A stretch of DNA of 64,000 bases, from assembly GCF_037892425.1 (NCBI RefSeq), contig NZ_JBBKTT010000001.1, positions 3,782,001-3,846,000 of the forward strand, in the 5' to 3' direction. The notes beneath the pieces were generated by a model. It did not search any database, had not been told where the DNA came from, and was given only the letters and a program-made list of their open reading frames with translations. This document shows, piece by piece, positions 61,201-64,000 of this stretch. A program made the translations under genes and the position numbers. How positions within the stretch are numbered: the first letter of the stretch is position 1; each line of letters begins with the position of its first letter. Origin of the DNA: Lacibacter sp. H375 (lineage in GTDB: Bacteria > Bacteroidota > Bacteroidia > Chitinophagales > Chitinophagaceae).

Positions 61201-63324
61201 ATGAAATGGATTTTTTCTTCTTTTCTTCTCTGTGTACTCTGCGTCTCTGTGGTTCAATCACAAACCATCAACCGTGAAGCAGTGGTGAAGCGCCACAATG
61301 TAAAAGTGAATAAAGTTGATTCGCTTTCTTCACTCACAGTAGGCAATGGCAATTTTGCTTTTACTGTGGATGCAACCGGTATGCAGAGTTTTCCCGAGGC
61401 GTATGCAAAGGGTGTTCCGTTGGGTACTCAATCAGCATGGGGCTGGCATAGTTTTCCAAATACAGAAAACCTGAACGTGAAGGATGCTTTAAAAACCTAT
61501 GACCTCGAAGGAAGAAAAATTTCTTACACCGTGCAGGTAAAAGAACCGGAGCTTGGCAGAAAGACCGTTGATTATTTTCGTGTGAACCCACATCGGTTGC
61601 AGCTTGGCAATATCGGTTTGGAAATAAAGAAGAATGATGGCACACTTGCAACAGCAAAAGATATTCAAAAGATCAGCCAGGAACTAAATGTCTGGACAGG
61701 TGTCATCACAAGTAATTTTTCAGTTGAGGGCGTGCCGGTGAAAGTAACCACTGCTTCCCATCAGGTACACGATGCTGTTTCATTTCGTATTGAATCCCCT
61801 TTGTTGTTTAAGAATCGCATTGCTGTTCGTTTGCGTTTCCCTTATCCCAATGGACAGTTTAAAGATGTGGGCGATAATTTTAAGAGTGATGATAGACATA
61901 GTTCATCTCTATCAACAAACATCGGTTCTGGACTCATCAAACGTATGCTTGATACAACTAATTACTATGTAGATGTGAACTGGACTGCTTCTGCAACTAT
62001 CAAAAAAACAGGCGCACATTATTTTATCTTGCAACCAACGGCAAAAGGTTTGTTTGAATGCAGTTTCAGTTTTTCGGAGAAGAAGCCTGTAACAAAAATC
62101 ACCAATTTTTTCAAAACAAAACAAAGCAGTGAACTAACCTGGAAGAAGTTCTGGTTAAGCGGTGGTGCTGTTGATTTTTCTGCAACAAAAGATCCCCGTG
62201 CATTTGAAATGGAAAGGAGAGTGGTGTTATCACAATACCTCACTAAAGTAAATTGTTCTTCTGCTTATCCACCGCAGGAAACAGGATTAACGTATAACAG
62301 TTGGTTCGGCAAACCACATTTGGAAATGCATTGGTGGCATGCGGTACATTTTGCACAATGGGGCAGGCCTGAGCTGATGGAAAAAAGTTTAGACTGGTAT
62401 TTCTCTGTCGCTGAAAAAGCAAAGCTCATTGCAAAGCGCCAGGGCTTTGAAGGTGTACGTTGGCAAAAGATGACGGACAATAACGGTGATGAAGCGCCAT
62501 CATCTGTTGGTGCATTTCTCATTTGGCAGCAACCGCATTTTATTTATATGGCGGAGTTGCTGTATCGTCATAGCCCCAACAGTAAAACATTAAATAAGTA
62601 TAAAGAATTGTTGTTTGCTACAGCCGATTTCATGGCATCGTTTCCTTCTTACAATGCAGCAACAAAAAAATATAATCTTGGTAAAGGCTTGATCCCTGCG
62701 CAGGAATGTTTTGATGCAGTATCAACATTCAATCCAACCTATGAATTATCGTATTGGAGTTGGGCATTGGAAGTGGCACAACAATGGAGAGTTCGTTCGG
62801 GTTTGCCAAGAGAAAAGAAATGGGATGAGATCATTAACAATCTTGCACCATTGCCACAGTTGAATGGTGTTTATCTTGCTGCAGGCAATACACCCGATTG
62901 TTATGAGAAAGGTTCGAAGTATTTAACCGATCATCCTGCCGTGTTAGGAGCATACAGTACGATCCCTGCTGCAAACGGATTGGATACTGTGGTAATGAAG
63001 AAAACCTATTTTACCGTATTGGAAAAATGGGATTGGAATGAAACATGGGGTTGGGATTATCCGCTGATGGCGATGACGGCTGCACGTTTGCACATGGGCG
63101 AAGAAGCAGTGAATGCATTGCTGATGCCGGTCAGAACAAATACTTATTTAATTAACGGACATAATTTCCAGGATGATCGTTTAACGATTTATCTTCCCGG
63201 TAATGGTGGGGTGCTGAATGCAGTGGCGTTGATGTGCACCGGTGCAGATGCAGATAAAGGAATCAATATCGGTTTTCCGAAAACATGGAATGTGAAATGG
63301 GAAGGGTTAAAGAAAATGTTTTAA
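61201..63324 (+). CDS. six-hairpin glycosidase, GH65/GH95-like, unknown specificity
   Basis: Secreted 707-residue protein. The ATG at 61201 starts a signal peptide (M-K-W-I-F-S-S-F-L-L, ending V-Q-S-Q); an upstream TTG at 61177 is less likely. An N-terminal beta-sandwich (about 20-290; V-G-N-G-N-F-A-F-T-V-D-A-T-G) precedes an (alpha/alpha)6 barrel. Barrel motifs include N-S-W-F-G-K-P-H-L-E-M-H-W-W-H and F-E-G-V-R-W-Q-K-M-T, which fit the GH65/GH95 clan where a Glu near the W-H segment is catalytic. I cannot place it in a numbered family with certainty. Activities of the clan include alpha-fucosidase, galactosidase and phosphorylase. It overlaps the next gene by one base and follows GH2 after a hairpin. 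Confidence 0.75.
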   Translation: MKWIFSSFLLCVLCVSVVQSQTINREAVVKRHNVKVNKVDSLSSLTVGNGNFAFTVDATGMQSFPEAYAKGVPLGTQSAWGWHSFPNTENLNVKDALKTYDLEGRKISYTVQVKEPELGRKTVDYFRVNPHRLQLGNIGLEIKKNDGTLATAKDIQKISQELNVWTGVITSNFSVEGVPVKVTTASHQVHDAVSFRIESPLLFKNRIAVRLRFPYPNGQFKDVGDNFKSDDRHSSSLSTNIGSGLIKRMLDTTNYYVDVNWTASATIKKTGAHYFILQPTAKGLFECSFSFSEKKPVTKITNFFKTKQSSELTWKKFWLSGGAVDFSATKDPRAFEMERRVVLSQYLTKVNCSSAYPPQETGLTYNSWFGKPHLEMHWWHAVHFAQWGRPELMEKSLDWYFSVAEKAKLIAKRQGFEGVRWQKMTDNNGDEAPSSVGAFLIWQQPHFIYMAELLYRHSPNSKTLNKYKELLFATADFMASFPSYNAATKKYNLGKGLIPAQECFDAVSTFNPTYELSYWSWALEVAQQWRVRSGLPREKKWDEIINNLAPLPQLNGVYLAAGNTPDCYEKGSKYLTDHPAVLGAYSTIPAANGLDTVVMKKTYFTVLEKWDWNETWGWDYPLMAMTAARLHMGEEAVNALLMPVRTNTYLINGHNFQDDRLTIYLPGNGGVLNAVALMCTGADADKGINIGFPKTWNVKWEGLKKMF

Positions 63325-64000
63325 TGAAGAGATTTGTTTCAGTTATAATTAGTTTGTTTTTTTTGTTAACTGCAAGTGATGCGCAGGAAACAAAAAAGCT
63401 ATGGCATGGTATTGAACGGGAGTTACGGTATCGTCCTGAAGGAAATGATATTGTCATTGAAAACGGAACAAGACGTTTCAATCGTGCGTTGTATGGCGGC
63501 AATACGGCGTTTCGTGCAGAAGCAGGTGATTTGCCTGAGTTTGCATTATATATGCCGGGCATGGGTGGTAATCTGAAGTTTGGCATTCTTGTAAACGGTA
63601 AAAGTAAATGGCTGATCGAGTGTAAAAAGATCAAAGCGATCTATCGTGCAGGCTCGATGCTGTACGAAATAAAAGATGAGTTGCTGGGTGAGGGTATTAT
63701 TCGTCTGCATATAATCGCCTTATATGCAAGCGAAGGAATGATCGTTCAACTGCAAACAGAAAATATTTCAACTGCTGTACAGTTAGTGGCCGTATATGGT
63801 GGTGCTACAGGAAAAAAGTTTTCACGTGATGGTGATATTGGTGCTGACCCTGAGTCTTCGTTTTATTTGAAACCTGAGTATTGCAAGGATAATATCTACA
63901 AGATCAATAAAAATAATTTCAGCCTTCTATATGGTTTTGCAAAACCGTTGAGTGAAGAGGAGCGATACGAAGTGCAACATCTTCCTGCAAATACAACTAA
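63324..64000 (+). CDS. DUF4450-like secreted protein, 3' end cut by window
   Basis: A frame starting at ATG 63324 overlaps the previous stop by one base (TAATG) and stays open to the end of the window, giving 225 visible residues. Signal peptide about 1-20 (T-A-S-D-A-Q). The mature start shows L-W-H-G-I-E-R-E-L-R-Y-R-P-E-G, I-V-I-E-N-G-T-R-R-F-N-R-A-L-Y-G-G-N-T-A-F-R and P-G-M-G-G-N-L-K-F-G, as I recall for DUF4450 proteins, which are long and common in Bacteroidota glycan loci. Their activity is not known to me. Coupling with the six-hairpin glycosidase suggests joint action. Confidence 0.78.
   Translation, partial: MKRFVSVIISLFFLLTASDAQETKKLWHGIERELRYRPEGNDIVIENGTRRFNRALYGGNTAFRAEAGDLPEFALYMPGMGGNLKFGILVNGKSKWLIECKKIKAIYRAGSMLYEIKDELLGEGIIRLHIIALYASEGMIVQLQTENISTAVQLVAVYGGATGKKFSRDGDIGADPESSFYLKPEYCKDNIYKINKNNFSLLYGFAKPLSEEERYEVQHLPANTT

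Noticed and set aside
55777-64000. Xylan utilisation as the function of the last block
   Set aside because: GH115 is a classic xylan enzyme, but no xylanase, xylosidase or GH43/GH67 gene is present, so glucuronic acid on another backbone is as likely.
1-64000. tRNA, rRNA or riboswitch
   Set aside because: No cloverleaf, rRNA-like stretch or known riboswitch pattern was noticed by reading; a covariance-model search would be needed to exclude small ones.

Overview
The window comes from a Bacteroidota genome, most likely a free-living Chitinophagaceae-type organism (an inference from gene style, not from a marker gene). The evidence is three SusC/SusD outer-membrane uptake pairs, lipoproteins with a Cys-Lys-Lys start, moderate-to-low GC, no strong Shine-Dalgarno sequences and a dense set of secreted carbohydrate-active enzymes.

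Region 1 (1-9648) holds a GH88 gene cut by the window edge and a DUF2264 gene on the plus strand. These converge with a four-gene minus-strand operon: GH105, GH2, a hypothetical secreted protein and a type I sulfatase. Region 2 (9649-30782) is the uptake block. SusC/SusD pair 1 ends at a strong terminator. It is followed by one long co-directional unit: FAS1 lipoprotein, SusC, SusD, two more FAS1 lipoproteins, SusC, SusD, terminator. Region 3 (30867-47815) is an enzyme operon or operons: GH105, rhamnogalacturonan acetylesterase (CE12), GH39-like, two PL22-like beta-propeller proteins, GH2, GH106 and GH78 rhamnosidase-type enzymes, and an aldo/keto reductase. Region 4 (47816-55770) is an accessory, repeat-rich interruption. 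It holds a 22-bp tandem array, heptamer repeats, dispersed hairpins, a 190-bp direct repeat containing a gene fossil, a zinc-ribbon/winged-helix membrane protein, a pair of small membrane proteins, two lipoproteins, an alpha/beta hydrolase and a VOC protein. Region 5 (55777-64000) returns to glycan enzymes: GH115, GH2, a six-hairpin glycosidase and a DUF4450-like gene cut by the window end.

Together the enzymes suggest breakdown of an acidic, rhamnose- and uronic-acid-containing, partly acetylated and possibly sulfated polysaccharide. Rhamnogalacturonan I or a pectin-like glycan fits best; ulvan or an arabinogalactan with Rha-GlcA caps are alternatives. GH88 and GH105 remove the unsaturated uronic acids that lyases leave behind. 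GH106 and GH78 remove rhamnose, GH2 enzymes remove beta-linked sugars, GH115 and perhaps DUF2264 remove glucuronic acid, and CE12 deacetylates. No endo-acting PL9, PL11 or GH28 gene and no SusR, HTCS or ECF-type regulator was seen, so the locus probably continues beyond the window or depends on genes elsewhere.

The most unusual items are the FAS1 lipoproteins interleaved with SusC/SusD pairs, and the two overlapping membrane-protein genes at 50137-51265. In the latter pair the N-termini have a helix pattern like a histone fold, and the second protein ends in a HEPN-like segment with an R-N-x3-H motif.
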